Assembly (NCBI GenBank): GCA_043743785.1
Contig: JAYTVW010000171.1
Location: forward strand, 1-45,725
DNA from: JAQTNA01 sp043743785
GTDB taxonomy: Bacteria; Pseudomonadota; Gammaproteobacteria; Burkholderiales; Rhodocyclaceae
Direction of reading: 5' to 3'
DNA length: 45,725 bases
The notes beneath the pieces were generated by a model that did no database searches, was not told the origin of the DNA, and saw nothing but the letters and a program-made list of their open reading frames with translations. The stretch's first letter is position 1, and each line of letters opens with the position of its first letter. Both the position numbers and the translations under genes were made by a program. Below, in pieces: positions 15,354-23,699 of the stretch.

Positions 15354-16638
15354 AGAAGAAGCCGTCATGTTCATCCTGAGGAAGCAGTTGCAGTGCCGGT
15401 GCGCCGTCGATGGACAGGCGCAGGCAGTCGGCATGGCGCGCGGCGAAGGCCGCCACCTGGCCCTCGTTCTCCTCGTGGAAGACGGAACAGGTGGCGTAGA
15501 GCAGCTTGCCGCCGGGGGCCAGGGTCTGCCACAGGGCATCCAGAATCTGGGCCTGGGTTTTGGCGAAGCTGGCAATGTCGGTTTCCCGGCGCAGCCACTT
15601 GATGTCCGGGTGGCGGCGCACCACCCCGGAGGCCGTACAGGGCACGTCCGCCAGGATGCGCTGGAAGGGCTTGCCGTCCCACCAGGCAGCCAAGTCCCGG
15701 CAGTCGCCGGCCCGGAGGCGCGCCGACAGGCCCAGACGCTGCAGATTTTCCCGCACCTTGCCCAGGCGCGTGGCGTCCGAGTCCAGGGCCGTCATGTCGA
15801 ATTTCCCCCGCTCCAGGATATGGGCGGTCTTGCCGCCGGGGGCCGCGCAGGCATCCAGCACCCGCATGACGCCCCCCACGTCCAGTAGCAGGGCGGCACG
15901 CTGGGCACCCGCGTCCTGCACCGAGGCCAGGCCTTCGGCAAAGCCCGGCAGGCGCTCCACCGGCTGGGGCTTGTCCAGCAGCAGGGCGCCGCCCTCCATG
16001 AGGCGCGCGCCGATGCCCGCCTCCGTCAGCTTCGCCAGGTATTCCTCGGGGGTGTTCTGGCGGCCGTTGGCCCTGAGGGCCATGGGCGGATGGCCGTTGC
16101 CGGCGGCCAGCACCGACTGCCAGGCCTCCGGATAAGCCTTTTTCAGGCGCGCCTGCCACCAGCGCGGATGCTGAAAGCGTGCTTCGTCATTTTCTTCCGC
16201 CAGGGCCAGCAATTCGTCCCGACGGCGCTGATAGCCCCGCAGCACGGCGTTGGCCAGTTTCGTCACGAAACCGTTCTGCAGGGTGGCGGCGGCGGCCACC
16301 GCCTGGTTTACCGTGGTGTGGGCATCCTCCGGACGGGCCTCCAGCCGATACATCGCCGCCAGCAGCAAGGCCCGCAGGGTGTTGTCCGTGAGGGGCTTGT
16401 GCAGCAGGTGGCCAAGGCAGAAATCCCCCAGGCCGTAGCGCCGCAGGGCGCCGTAGGCCAGGTCCTGCACCGCGCCCCGGGTGGCAGCGGGAAAACCCGG
16501 ATTTTCCCGCCAGCAGCGCGCCAGGGCTTCGGTGAGATTGGAACCGCCCAAAACCCGGGCCACCACATCCGCCGCCTTGAGCAGGGCATAGGCGAGGGAA
16601 TCGGCGGGCAGGGCGGCGGGGCGGGCAGCAGCAGTCAA
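15328..16638 (-). CDS. rsmB: 16S rRNA (cytosine-967-C5) methyltransferase RsmB
   Basis: The 436-residue product has an N-terminal NusB-like RNA-binding domain (residues ~10-150, with NAVLRGYQRRRDELL) and a C-terminal Rossmann methyltransferase. Visible motifs are the SAM site VLDACAAPGGKTAHI, the DVPCTASGVVRRHPDIKW motif with one of the two catalytic cysteines, and YATCSVFHEEN with the other. The protein methylates C967 of 16S rRNA. The start is odd: the frame opens at a TTG (16638) without a ribosome site. An ATG 13 bases upstream would be in frame if a run of six C were one base shorter. It is the first gene of the rsmB - DUF4390 - ntrY - ntrX cluster and overlaps DUF4390. Confidence 0.92.
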   Translation of the reverse strand: MTAAARPAALPADSLAYALLKAADVVARVLGGSNLTEALARCWRENPGFPAATRGAVQDLAYGALRRYGLGDFCLGHLLHKPLTDNTLRALLLAAMYRLEARPEDAHTTVNQAVAAAATLQNGFVTKLANAVLRGYQRRRDELLALAEENDEARFQHPRWWQARLKKAYPEAWQSVLAAGNGHPPMALRANGRQNTPEEYLAKLTEAGIGARLMEGGALLLDKPQPVERLPGFAEGLASVQDAGAQRAALLLDVGGVMRVLDACAAPGGKTAHILERGKFDMTALDSDATRLGKVRENLQRLGLSARLRAGDCRDLAAWWDGKPFQRILADVPCTASGVVRRHPDIKWLRRETDIASFAKTQAQILDALWQTLAPGGKLLYATCSVFHEENEGQVAAFAARHADCLRLSIDGAPALQLLPQDEHDGFFYALLAKQG

Positions 16639-16715
16639 GGGGGGAATCCATCAGGTTTCGTTGAACCCGCGATTCTACCTGACTAGGCCCTCGGGCCGGA
16701 GGGGTTGTGGACTGC

Positions 16716-16943
16716 TCAATAATCCTCGCCGATCATGGGTTCCGCTGCGCGCACGGTGGACAGGGTCTCCTCGGCCATCAGGCGGTTGTCGGCGAACATC
16801 ATGCGGATGTGAGTGGGGTCCGGCTCAAGGAGACGCAGGCGCTTGGCCTCGGCGGAGGCTTCCTTGAAGGCGGCGAAGTCCGCCAGGGCCTGGAGGTGCC
16901 GCACCGGGCCGACGGGGGTAACACGATAAAGGTAGTAGGGCAT
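16716..16943 (-). CDS. Small conserved hypothetical protein
   Basis: The 75-residue product begins MPYYLYRVTPVGPVRHLQAL and ends TVRAAEPMIGEDY. It has a beta-strand start and helices (FAAFKEASAEAKRLRLLE; IRMMFADNRLMAEETLSTV). Small proteins with this pattern (YYLYR at the N-terminus, FKEAS in the middle, GEDY at the end) are common and uncharacterised in betaproteobacteria. No membrane segment or cysteine is present, so a soluble cytosolic protein is likely. It precedes rsmB on the same strand by 78 bp and is divergent from the DegP-type protease. An ORF this small with a family-like ending is probably real. Confidence 0.75.
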   Translation of the reverse strand: MPYYLYRVTPVGPVRHLQALADFAAFKEASAEAKRLRLLEPDPTHIRMMFADNRLMAEETLSTVRAAEPMIGEDY

Positions 16944-17119
16944 GGGCTTCCTTTCGTTGATGCGCCCATTCTATGAATCCGCCGCTGCGGCGATATCCCC
17001 CATGCGGGGAGGCGGGCTACAAGTCCTTACACTCCCGATGGCACGCCATGCCCATTTTTGCCTCTATGATGTTGCGGCCCATGAGGCTGAACCATTTTGT
17101 ACCGCAAGGAGAGGAAAAC

Positions 17120-18577
17120 ATGCCCGCTGTAAAAACCCCCGGTTTCACCCAGAGTCTCCTGGCCATTGCCGTGACCGCGGCACTGGCGGCCGGTGCCTGG
17201 GCAGGTTTCGAGTCCCGTAACCAGACGGCCAGCGATGTGCCGCCCGTCGCGACCGCAGCTGCCGCAGTCCCCCTGTCAGCACGCAACCTGCCGGATTTCT
17301 CCGGCATTGTGGCGGCCCAGGGGCTGGCAGTGGTGAATATCAGCGTGACTGGCGCCTCAAAGTCCAGCGCCCTGCCCCATGGTCTGCCCCACCTGGATCC
17401 GGATGACCCCTTCTACGAATTCTTCAAGCGCTTCCAGGGTCCGAAGGGGGAGGCCCCGGTGCACGGCATGGGTTCCGGCTTCATCGTCAGCGCCGACGGC
17501 ATCGTGCTCACCAATGCCCACGTGGTGGCGGACGCGGACGAGGTCATCGTCAAGCTGACGGACAAGCGGGAGTTCAAGGCCAAGGTGTTGGGGGTGGACA
17601 AGCCCAGCGACGTCGCCGTGCTGAAGATCAACGCCAAAGGCCTGCCGACGGTGCGCATCGGTAACCCGCAAACGACCCGGGTCGGTGAATGGGTGTTGGC
17701 CATCGGCGCCCCCTTCGGCTTCGAGAACAGCGCCACCGCCGGCATCGTCTCCGCCAAATCCCGCTCCCTGCCGGACGAGGGCTTCGTGCCCTTCCTGCAG
17801 ACCGACGTGGCCATCAACCCGGGCAACTCCGGTGGACCCCTGTTCAACGTGGACGGGGAGGTGATCGGCATCAATTCCCAGATCTACTCCCGCTCCGGTG
17901 GCTACATGGGCCTGTCCTTCGCCATTCCCATCGACGTGGCCATGAAGGTGGAGCAGCAGATCGTCACCCATGGCAAGGTCAGTCGGGGCCGGCTGGGTAT
18001 CACCATCCAGGAGGTGGACCAGCCCCTGGCCGAGTCTTTTGGCCTGGCCCGGGCCGGCGGCGCCCTGGTGTCCGCCGTGGAACCGGGTAGTCCGGCGGAA
18101 AAGGCGGGCCTCCTGCCCGGCGACGTGATCCTGAAGTTCAACGGCCATGAAATCGGCGCCTCCAGCGACCTGCCGCCCCTGGTGGCGGACGTGGTTCCGG
18201 GTGGCAAGGCGACCCTGGGCCTCTGGCGCAAGGGCAAGCACCTGGAGATCAGCTCCAGCGTCATGGAAGCGAAGGAGACGCAGGCCCAGGGCGGACCGAA
18301 GGCAGTCGAACCGGGTCGCCTGGGCCTGGCGGTACGCCCCCTCAGCGCCGAGGAAAAGCGCGAGGCGGAGCTGGCCGGCGGCCTCTTGGTGGAGGAGGCC
18401 AGCGGCCCGGCGGCCCGGGCCGGCATCCGCCCCGGCGACGTGCTCCTGGCGGTCAATGGCGAACCCATCACCAGCGTCGAGCAGCTGCGGGGTCTGGTAA
18501 ACAAATCCGGCAAGCGCATCGCCCTGCTCATCTTGCGGGACGGTCAGAAGCTCTTTGTGCCCATCAGCCTGGGGTAG
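17120..18577 (+). CDS. DegP/MucD-type periplasmic serine protease (Do family)
   Basis: The 485-residue product has an N-terminal signal or anchor segment (residues ~10-29) followed by a trypsin-like domain. The catalytic triad is His134 (VLTNAHVV), Asp164 (KPSDVAVLKI) and Ser237 (INPGNSGGPLF). Two PDZ domains follow (about residues 290-385 and 395-480, with GRLGITIQEVDQPLAESFGL and GRLGLAVRPLSAEEKREAE). These proteases degrade or refold misfolded envelope proteins in the periplasm. The ATG at 17120 is preceded by GGAGAGGA, which settles the start; the longer frame is spacer. It could be named degP, degQ or mucD; the sequence does not decide. It stands alone, followed by a strong hairpin at 18601. 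Confidence 0.93.
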   Translation: MPAVKTPGFTQSLLAIAVTAALAAGAWAGFESRNQTASDVPPVATAAAAVPLSARNLPDFSGIVAAQGLAVVNISVTGASKSSALPHGLPHLDPDDPFYEFFKRFQGPKGEAPVHGMGSGFIVSADGIVLTNAHVVADADEVIVKLTDKREFKAKVLGVDKPSDVAVLKINAKGLPTVRIGNPQTTRVGEWVLAIGAPFGFENSATAGIVSAKSRSLPDEGFVPFLQTDVAINPGNSGGPLFNVDGEVIGINSQIYSRSGGYMGLSFAIPIDVAMKVEQQIVTHGKVSRGRLGITIQEVDQPLAESFGLARAGGALVSAVEPGSPAEKAGLLPGDVILKFNGHEIGASSDLPPLVADVVPGGKATLGLWRKGKHLEISSSVMEAKETQAQGGPKAVEPGRLGLAVRPLSAEEKREAELAGGLLVEEASGPAARAGIRPGDVLLAVNGEPITSVEQLRGLVNKSGKRIALLILRDGQKLFVPISLG

Positions 18578-18600
18578 GAATACGTGGACGGGGTATTCAA

Positions 18601-18630
18601 GCGCAGGCCGGGCTTCAGCCCGACCTGCGC
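18601..18630. repeat. Strong palindrome after the protease gene
   Basis: GCGCAGGCCGGGCT (18601-18614) pairs with AGCCCGACCTGCGC (18617-18630) at 13 of 14 positions with a 2-base loop. It lies 24 bp after the protease stop without a T run. Its core (GTCGGGCT/AGCCCGAC) makes it a relative of the palindromes at 3621 and 11173. Confidence 0.6.
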
Positions 18631-18710
18631 TTGGTCATGTCGCCCAGGCGCTTGTCAACTGTGGCGGGCTTCCCGCACAATGCACCGTCGTCTTCTGGAG
18701 TAGAGCGATC

Positions 18711-19272
18711 ATGGCCTTGGCACAAAGCAAGCTTTCCCTTTTTGAATTCCTGGATTGGGAAAACCAGCAAGCAGAACGTCACGAACTCTTCCGAGGCGAA
18801 GTCTTCGCCATGGTCGGGGTGCGGCGGGTGCATGGCGTGGTGGCAGGCAATGTCTTTGCCTCGCTCAAACAACAGTTGAAGGGAACGCCCTGCCATGCGT
18901 TCACCGAGTCCCTCAAGGTCCAGGTGGCGGACGACACCATCTTCTACCCGGATGTGTTCGTCACTTGCGATGCCGCCGACCTGAAGACCGACTACATCTT
19001 CAAACGCCCCAGCCTGGTGGTGGAAGTCCTGTCCGAAAGCACCCCGGACTATGACCGTGGACTCAAGTTCGCCCTCTACCGGCGCCTGGAATCCCTGCAG
19101 GAATACCTGCTGATCCACCCGGACTCCCGCCTGGTGGAACTCCTTCCGCCGGGGTGCGGACGGCCGCTTCACCCTGTTCGATCACACCGGCGCCCCCCGC
19201 TTTCCCTTGCCCTCCATCGGCTGCGAATTGAGCCTGGAAGATATTTTCGAGGGGCTGGAAGGGGCGGCGTAA
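18711..19272 (+). pseudogene. Uma2-family (DUF820) endonuclease-like protein, frameshifted
   Basis: The sequence matches Uma2/DUF820, a PD-(D/E)XK nuclease-fold family. It starts with FEFLDWENQQAERHELFRGE, then FYPDVFVTCD with the conserved Asp, and RPSLVVEVLSEST with the catalytic Glu region and LKFALYRRLESLQEYLLI. Within LVELL at about 19141 the frame changes. The normal C-terminus (FRRGADGRFTLFDHTGAP ... IGCELSLEDIFEGLEG) continues one frame over and ends at TAA 19272. Deleting one C or T in CTCCTT restores a full-length protein of about 186 residues. This is a real frameshift or a sequencing error. The unshifted frame runs on to 19313 with nonsense. The cellular role of Uma2 proteins is unknown; they abound in cyanobacteria and accessory DNA. 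Confidence 0.85.
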
Positions 19273-19290
19273 TCCCGGCAGGCGAGTCGC

Positions 19291-20313
19291 TCAGCGCACC
19301 AGGAAGGGTTTGACGCCGAGGGATTCGGCGAGGCGGCCCGCCACTTTGGCGGCGGCGTCGGTACTGGCGTAGGGGCCCAGATGCAGGCGGTACTTGCCGG
19401 CGCCTTCCACCACCTTCAAGGGTTCCGCCAGCCAGGACAATTCCCGTTGCAAGTGATCCCGCAGGCTGTCGGCATTGCCCCGGGCCGAGAACGCGCCCAA
19501 TTGCAGATACACGCCGCCCTTGCCCATCACTTCCGGCACATGCACGGGCGGCGGCGCTTCGGCGGACGGCACCTCCGGCAGGTCGGCAGCAGAGTCCCGG
19601 GCGAAGCTGGCGATAGGGTCGTCATCGGGCAATGGGCCGGCCAAAGCCAGCTGCACGGGCTTGACGGGCGCCGCCGCGTACACCGGGCCTTCGCCCGGCA
19701 CGATCAGGTCCACCTGCAGGCGGGCGCTGCCCCGGTCCGCGTAGCCCAGTTTCCAGGCCGCCGTGTAGGAAAGGTCGATGAGCCGGCCATTCAGGAAGGG
19801 TCCCCTGTCATTCACCCGCACCACCACGGCCTTGCCGTTTTCCAGGTTGGTCACCCTTGCATAGCTGGGGATGGGCAGCAGGGGGTGGGCGGCGGTCATG
19901 CCGTACATGTCGTAGCGCTCGCCGGTGGCGGTGGACTGGCCGTGGAACTTGCGGCCGTACCAGCTGCCGACGCCCTTCACCGAGTAGCCCGACAGGCTGG
20001 TCATGGGCACGAAATCCAGGCCCAGCACTGAATAGGGCTTGTTGGCGGCCTTGCGCAGCGCTTCCTTCCGGGGCACCGCGTCGGGAATGGCCGCCAGGTC
20101 CGGCGGGTTGTCGCCGGGGCCGTCATCCAGGTAGTAGCCGCCGCCCTTCTTCTGGACTGGCTTCTTCGCCACGGGCCGGGGCAGCGGCGCCTCGATGCCG
20201 GTGGGCGCGGTGGCCTCGGCCCGCTCCGGCTTGACCGTATGGCCGCCACCGCAGGCCGCCAGCAGGAGCAGCGGCAGACAGCACAGGCGGGCGAGGAAAG
20301 AGGAAGTTGACAC
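19291..20313 (-). CDS. rlpA: RlpA septal-ring lipoprotein / lytic transglycosylase
   Basis: The 340-residue product is a lipoprotein: its signal peptide ends in the lipobox LLAACGGG, with Cys at residue 21. A central double-psi beta-barrel domain carries the RlpA hallmarks VGSWYGRKFHGQSTATGERYDMYG and AVVVRVNDRGPFLNGRLIDLS. A linker leads to a C-terminal SPOR domain (YLQLGAFSARGNADSLRDHL ... YRLHLGPYAS), which binds denuded peptidoglycan at the division septum. Some RlpA proteins cleave naked glycan strands and help daughter cells separate. GTG at 20313 is the only start that gives a complete lipoprotein signal. The gene is downstream of yaeQ on the same strand, with a long palindrome between. 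Confidence 0.92.
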   Translation of the reverse strand: MSTSSFLARLCCLPLLLLAACGGGHTVKPERAEATAPTGIEAPLPRPVAKKPVQKKGGGYYLDDGPGDNPPDLAAIPDAVPRKEALRKAANKPYSVLGLDFVPMTSLSGYSVKGVGSWYGRKFHGQSTATGERYDMYGMTAAHPLLPIPSYARVTNLENGKAVVVRVNDRGPFLNGRLIDLSYTAAWKLGYADRGSARLQVDLIVPGEGPVYAAAPVKPVQLALAGPLPDDDPIASFARDSAADLPEVPSAEAPPPVHVPEVMGKGGVYLQLGAFSARGNADSLRDHLQRELSWLAEPLKVVEGAGKYRLHLGPYASTDAAAKVAGRLAESLGVKPFLVR

Positions 20314-20415
20314 GGTATTCGGGCTGCAAATCGAGGTCGCAGATTGTACCCCGGCCGCCTGGGGGAGGTGGGACGGGGAAGATATGGGCGGAATAGTTCA
20401 TGCCGTTATCTCCTG

Positions 20416-20469
20416 GTGGGCCGGAACTTGTTCCGACTACGGCTTATGTCGGAACAAGTTCCGACCCAC
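20416..20469. repeat. 22-bp-arm intergenic palindrome
   Basis: GTGGGCCGGAACTTGTTCCG-AC (20416-20437) pairs with the segment 20448-20469 at 21 of 22 positions, with a 10-base loop (TACGGCTTAT). Each arm itself contains GGAAC-TT-GTTCC. It lies between yaeQ and rlpA. The size and near-perfection suggest a dispersed extragenic palindrome rather than a plain terminator. Confidence 0.7.
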
Positions 20470-20490
20470 GCAGACCACCCACGGCGGGGG

Positions 20491-21027
20491 CTATTTCAAG
20501 GTTTGAACTTCCAGGTGCAGGGTGGTTTCGCCGCCGGAGAACCAGATCTGGCCGTCCTGCATGGAGCAGGTGAGGATCATGCCGCGCTGGGCCAGGTCGG
20601 CCAGGGGTTGGCTGAATTCCGGGGTGATGTTGAGCACGGAGAGGTTGGACAGGCGCTTGAAGGTGGCGGCGTTCTGTTGCCACCACATGTCGGCGGTGCG
20701 GCCGCCGTAGCTCAGTACCACCACTTTGGCGGCCCGGCCGCAGGCTTTCTTGACCCGCTTCTCGTCCGGCAGGCCCACTTCGATCCATAGCTGGATGGCG
20801 CCGGTGAGATCCTTCAGCCACAGGGCCGCCTCGTCCTCGTCGGAGAGGCCCTTGCCGAAAGTCAGATACTCGTCGGCGTTGAGGGCGAAGGCCAGGATGC
20901 GCACCATCATGCGTTCGTCGGTCTCCGACGGATGTCGGGCCAGGGTCAGGCCGTGGCTGCCGTAATAGGGGCGGTCCATGTCGGACACCTGCAGTTCGGC
21001 CTTGAAGACGGTGGATTTGATTGCCAT
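20491..21027 (-). CDS. yaeQ: YaeQ family protein
   Basis: The 178-residue product matches YaeQ along its length: MAIKSTVFKAELQVSDMDR start, HPSETDERMMVRILAFALNA, IQLWIEVGLPDEKRVKKACG, VVVLSYGG and the C-terminal IWFSGGE. YaeQ has a PD-(D/E)XK nuclease-like fold; the acidic cluster and IWIEVG-type strand agree with that. Its biochemical role is unsettled. An early link to haemolysin or transcript elongation (RfaH-like suppression) has been questioned. It is monocistronic or co-transcribed with the cupin gene upstream, with the half-copy repeat between them. Confidence 0.9.
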   Translation of the reverse strand: MAIKSTVFKAELQVSDMDRPYYGSHGLTLARHPSETDERMMVRILAFALNADEYLTFGKGLSDEDEAALWLKDLTGAIQLWIEVGLPDEKRVKKACGRAAKVVVLSYGGRTADMWWQQNAATFKRLSNLSVLNITPEFSQPLADLAQRGMILTCSMQDGQIWFSGGETTLHLEVQTLK

Positions 21028-21052
21028 GGATAAGTTTGCCGGGAAAAGCGGT

Positions 21053-21085
21053 TTGAATCGCAGAGGCGCGTAAGGCGCAGAGAAA
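21053..21085. repeat. Half copy of the dispersed CGCCGAGG-type repeat (copy D)
   Basis: TTGAATCGCAGAGGCGCGTAAGGCGCAGAGAAA resembles the left end of copies A-C (AACGCCGAGGCGCCGAGG..GAGAAA) with substitutions. No inverted partner is found within about 130 bp downstream, so this is a solitary or decayed end between yaeQ and the cupin gene. Confidence 0.5.
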
Positions 21086-21124
21086 AACGAGTCCGTATTC
21101 GGAAGCGTGTAAGGAAACCGGCCG

Positions 21125-21481
21125 CTACGGCCGTTCCATCAGCACATAGTGCTTCTTTACCGGTTCCAGCACCTCGAAGAGGCCGCTGAAGCCGGCAGGG
21201 ATGACGCAGGCGTCGCCGGGACCGAATTCGCGGCTCCTGCCGGCATCGTCGATGATGCGGATGCGGCCCTCAAGCACATGGAAGAACTCGTCCTTGTTGT
21301 CGGCGAAGGCGATGCGCCAGGCGCCGATTTCGCAGGCCCACACCCCCGCCGAGAGGCCAGCCCGCTCGAAGTGGTTCCAGGTGGTGCGCAAGGGATTGCC
21401 CGCCACCAGGCGATCCATGCGGGGGCGGTCATATTCCGGCCCAGTGGCGGCGCCGGTGAAAACAGTGAGGGTTCGGGTCAT
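21125..21481 (-). CDS. Cupin-domain protein (DUF861-like)
   Basis: The 118-residue product is a single cupin barrel. The core runs GVWACEIGAWRIAFADNKDEFFHVLEGRIRIIDDAGRSREFGPGDACVIPAGFSGLFEVLEPVKKHYV. In it the FHVLEGRI and GPGDACVIPAGFSG motifs are the two conserved cupin halves of the cupin_3 type, related to (S)-ureidoglycine aminohydrolase. Substrate and metal binding cannot be decided; the usual first-motif histidines are mostly replaced. The ATG at 21481 gives a product of normal size, while the longer frame runs into the spacer. The gene precedes yaeQ on the same strand with a repeat remnant between. Confidence 0.8.
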   Translation of the reverse strand: MTRTLTVFTGAATGPEYDRPRMDRLVAGNPLRTTWNHFERAGLSAGVWACEIGAWRIAFADNKDEFFHVLEGRIRIIDDAGRSREFGPGDACVIPAGFSGLFEVLEPVKKHYVLMERP

Positions 21482-21991
21482 GGCGATCTCGGGGAAAATG
21501 TGCGCCAGCGGGGCCGTGGAAGTCGCCTGCTTGTGCGGTGCGCAGTTTAGCATTTTCAAGCTTTAGGGATTTTCCGGTCGTTCCGGTCCGCGTGGACGTA
21601 GAGGGGTGGTGGATTTTGATGATTTCAGCGCTTCTCAGGCGCGAAACTGCCCTGTTCGGCCGCCATCGTTTCCGCCTGTTCCGCTCCGGGCAATCACCCG
21701 GCATGGATGCGCGGTGCAGTTGTTTGGCGTACTCGATGGAAATAGGCTGTAAGTAATATAGGGATTGGTTCTTTTGGCGTATAAAATCCGCCCGCCCTCT
21801 GTTTGAGTTTTATCGAGGGCGAGAATGAACGGGGTGCATAAGGGCATTGGCGAAGGGCGTGGCAGGGGAATGCACGGCCGGCCGTTCTTGCTTTTGATCG
21901 CGCGCCGAACCATCCCCGATCCAAGCTGCTGCCCTGCTGGTGACCTTCCTTCGAGGGCTTGGCATGGGTGGACGTTTCACCGAGCCCAGCC
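21482..21991. other. Regulatory spacer upstream of the two-partner secretion cluster
   Basis: No gene is convincing in this 510-bp gap. It contains an AT-rich patch around 21735-21790 with TATAAA at 21780-21785 as the best -10 candidate; a matching -35 is unclear. A 7-bp stem follows, CGCCCTC (21793-21799) with GAGGGCG (21815-21821). The long leader (about 170-200 bases) before tpsB would allow post-transcriptional control, but no known riboswitch was recognised. Confidence 0.4.
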
Positions 21992-23683
21992 ATGCACGCA
22001 CTACCTCGCGCCCTCTCTGCTGCCCTTGTCGGTCTGTTTGTTTTGAGTAGCCAAGCCCAGACCCCGCCGGATGCCGGTGCGCTCCTGCAACAAATGGAAC
22101 GGAACCGGGTTCCGTCACTTCCTAGTTCCGCCAAGCCGGACATCCAGCCCCTGCCCGCCCCCATGCAGGGGCTGCCGGGGGCCTCGGTGACGGTGCGGAG
22201 CTTCCGCTTCGCCGGCAACCGGCTGCTGACGGAGGTGCAGCTGGCGCCGGTCGTGGCCAGATTTCTGAATCGTCCCGTCGGCTTCAATGAATTGCAGCAG
22301 GCTGCCGCCGCCATTGGCGACACCTATCGGGCCGCCGGCTGGATCGTGCGGGCCTACCTCCCGCGGCAAAGCATTTCCGACGGTGTCGTGACCATCCAGA
22401 TCGTCGAGGCGGTCTTCGGCAAGGCCGTGCTGGACGGTGGCCCCCTCAAACGGGTGAACAGCGAAACCATCACCGCCATGCTCGGTGCGGCTCTGGTATC
22501 CGGCCAGCCTGTGGATGCGGAGGCCCTGGACCGGGCCTTGCTGCTCATCGACGACCTGCCCGGCGTGGCGGCCCAGGGCAGCCTGCAGGAAGGCGCGGCC
22601 CACGGCGAAACCGACGTGGTCCTGAAAGTATTGGACGAGCCCCTGATGGAGGGGGAGGCGAGGCTGGATAACAACGGCTCCCGTTCCACCGGAGCGGTGC
22701 GGGGTGTGGCAAACCTGGCCCTCAACAGTCCTCTGAAGCGGGGTGACCAGGCCAGCCTGGACTTCATTCACACCGAGGGTAGCGACTATGTCCGCCTGGG
22801 CTACCTGCTGCCCCTGGGGCTGGCCGGCTGGCGCGTCGGCGCCCACGCTTCCCACATGGACTACCGGGTCATCACACCTGAGTTTGCCGCCCTTGACGCC
22901 AGCGGCAATTCGACGACGCTGGGGCTGGATGCCAGCTATCCGCTCCTGCGCTCGCGCCTGGCCAACCTCTACATGAATCTTGGGGTGGAGCGGAAACGTT
23001 TCGATAACCAGTCTGCCGGCACGACCACGACCCGCTACGGGGTGGACAGTCTGACGCTGGGACTTTCCGGCAATCGTTTCGACAATCTGTTCGGCGGTGG
23101 TGCCAGCAGCGCCAGCCTGAGCCTGATCAGCGGCCGGGTGGATCTTGCCGGCTCACCCAATGCGGCGAGTGACCTGGCCACGGTCAACACCCAGGGCAGC
23201 TACACCCGCTTGAGCTACGCGGCCTCGCGCCAGCAGGTGCTCGGCAGCAGCCTGTCCCTGTATGCCGCTGTCTCTGGTCAACTGAGCAACGGCAACCTGG
23301 ATTCCGGCGAGAAGTTCTACCTGGGCGGCCCCGGCGGCGTGCGCGCCTATCCGGCCAGCGAAGCCGGAGGTGCCGAAGGCCAGCTGGCGATCCTGGAATT
23401 GCGCATGAAGTTGCCGCAGAACCTGGCCCTGACGGGCTTCTACGACTGGGGGCGCGTCAAGGTCAATCGGGACAACGGCATCGCCGGTGCCGCCACTCTC
23501 AACCGCTACGGACTCAAGGGCGCCGGCCTGTCCCTGGCTTGGGTGGCACCGACCGGCACCAGCCTCAAGGCTATCTGGGCCCGCCGTATCGGCGACAACC
23601 CCAATCCGACATCAAGCGGACTGGATCAGGATGGCAGCAAGGTCCTGAACCGCTTCTGGCTTGCCGCCAGCCAGCCCTTCTGA
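21992..23683 (+). CDS. TpsB outer-membrane transporter (ShlB/FhaC/HecB family)
   Basis: The 563-residue product begins with a signal peptide (MHALPRALSAALVGLFVLSS ending AQA). POTRA-type domains follow: VTVRSFRFAGNRLLTEVQL starts the first and RVNSETITAMLG lies in the second. A 16-stranded-barrel region has the conserved loop motif GGPGGVRAYPASEAGG (the VRGY/F-type element of loop 6) and a C-terminal Phe (LAASQPF). TpsB proteins recognise the TPS domain of their exoprotein in the periplasm and thread it across the outer membrane without ATP. The ATG at 21992 gives the best signal peptide; an in-frame TTG at 21959 adds 11 residues. The tpsA gene starts 16 bp downstream, so the two form an operon. 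Confidence 0.93.
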   Translation: MHALPRALSAALVGLFVLSSQAQTPPDAGALLQQMERNRVPSLPSSAKPDIQPLPAPMQGLPGASVTVRSFRFAGNRLLTEVQLAPVVARFLNRPVGFNELQQAAAAIGDTYRAAGWIVRAYLPRQSISDGVVTIQIVEAVFGKAVLDGGPLKRVNSETITAMLGAALVSGQPVDAEALDRALLLIDDLPGVAAQGSLQEGAAHGETDVVLKVLDEPLMEGEARLDNNGSRSTGAVRGVANLALNSPLKRGDQASLDFIHTEGSDYVRLGYLLPLGLAGWRVGAHASHMDYRVITPEFAALDASGNSTTLGLDASYPLLRSRLANLYMNLGVERKRFDNQSAGTTTTRYGVDSLTLGLSGNRFDNLFGGGASSASLSLISGRVDLAGSPNAASDLATVNTQGSYTRLSYAASRQQVLGSSLSLYAAVSGQLSNGNLDSGEKFYLGGPGGVRAYPASEAGGAEGQLAILELRMKLPQNLALTGFYDWGRVKVNRDNGIAGAATLNRYGLKGAGLSLAWVAPTGTSLKAIWARRIGDNPNPTSSGLDQDGSKVLNRFWLAASQPF

Positions 23684-23699
23684 ATTCGAGAGTCGTGAA

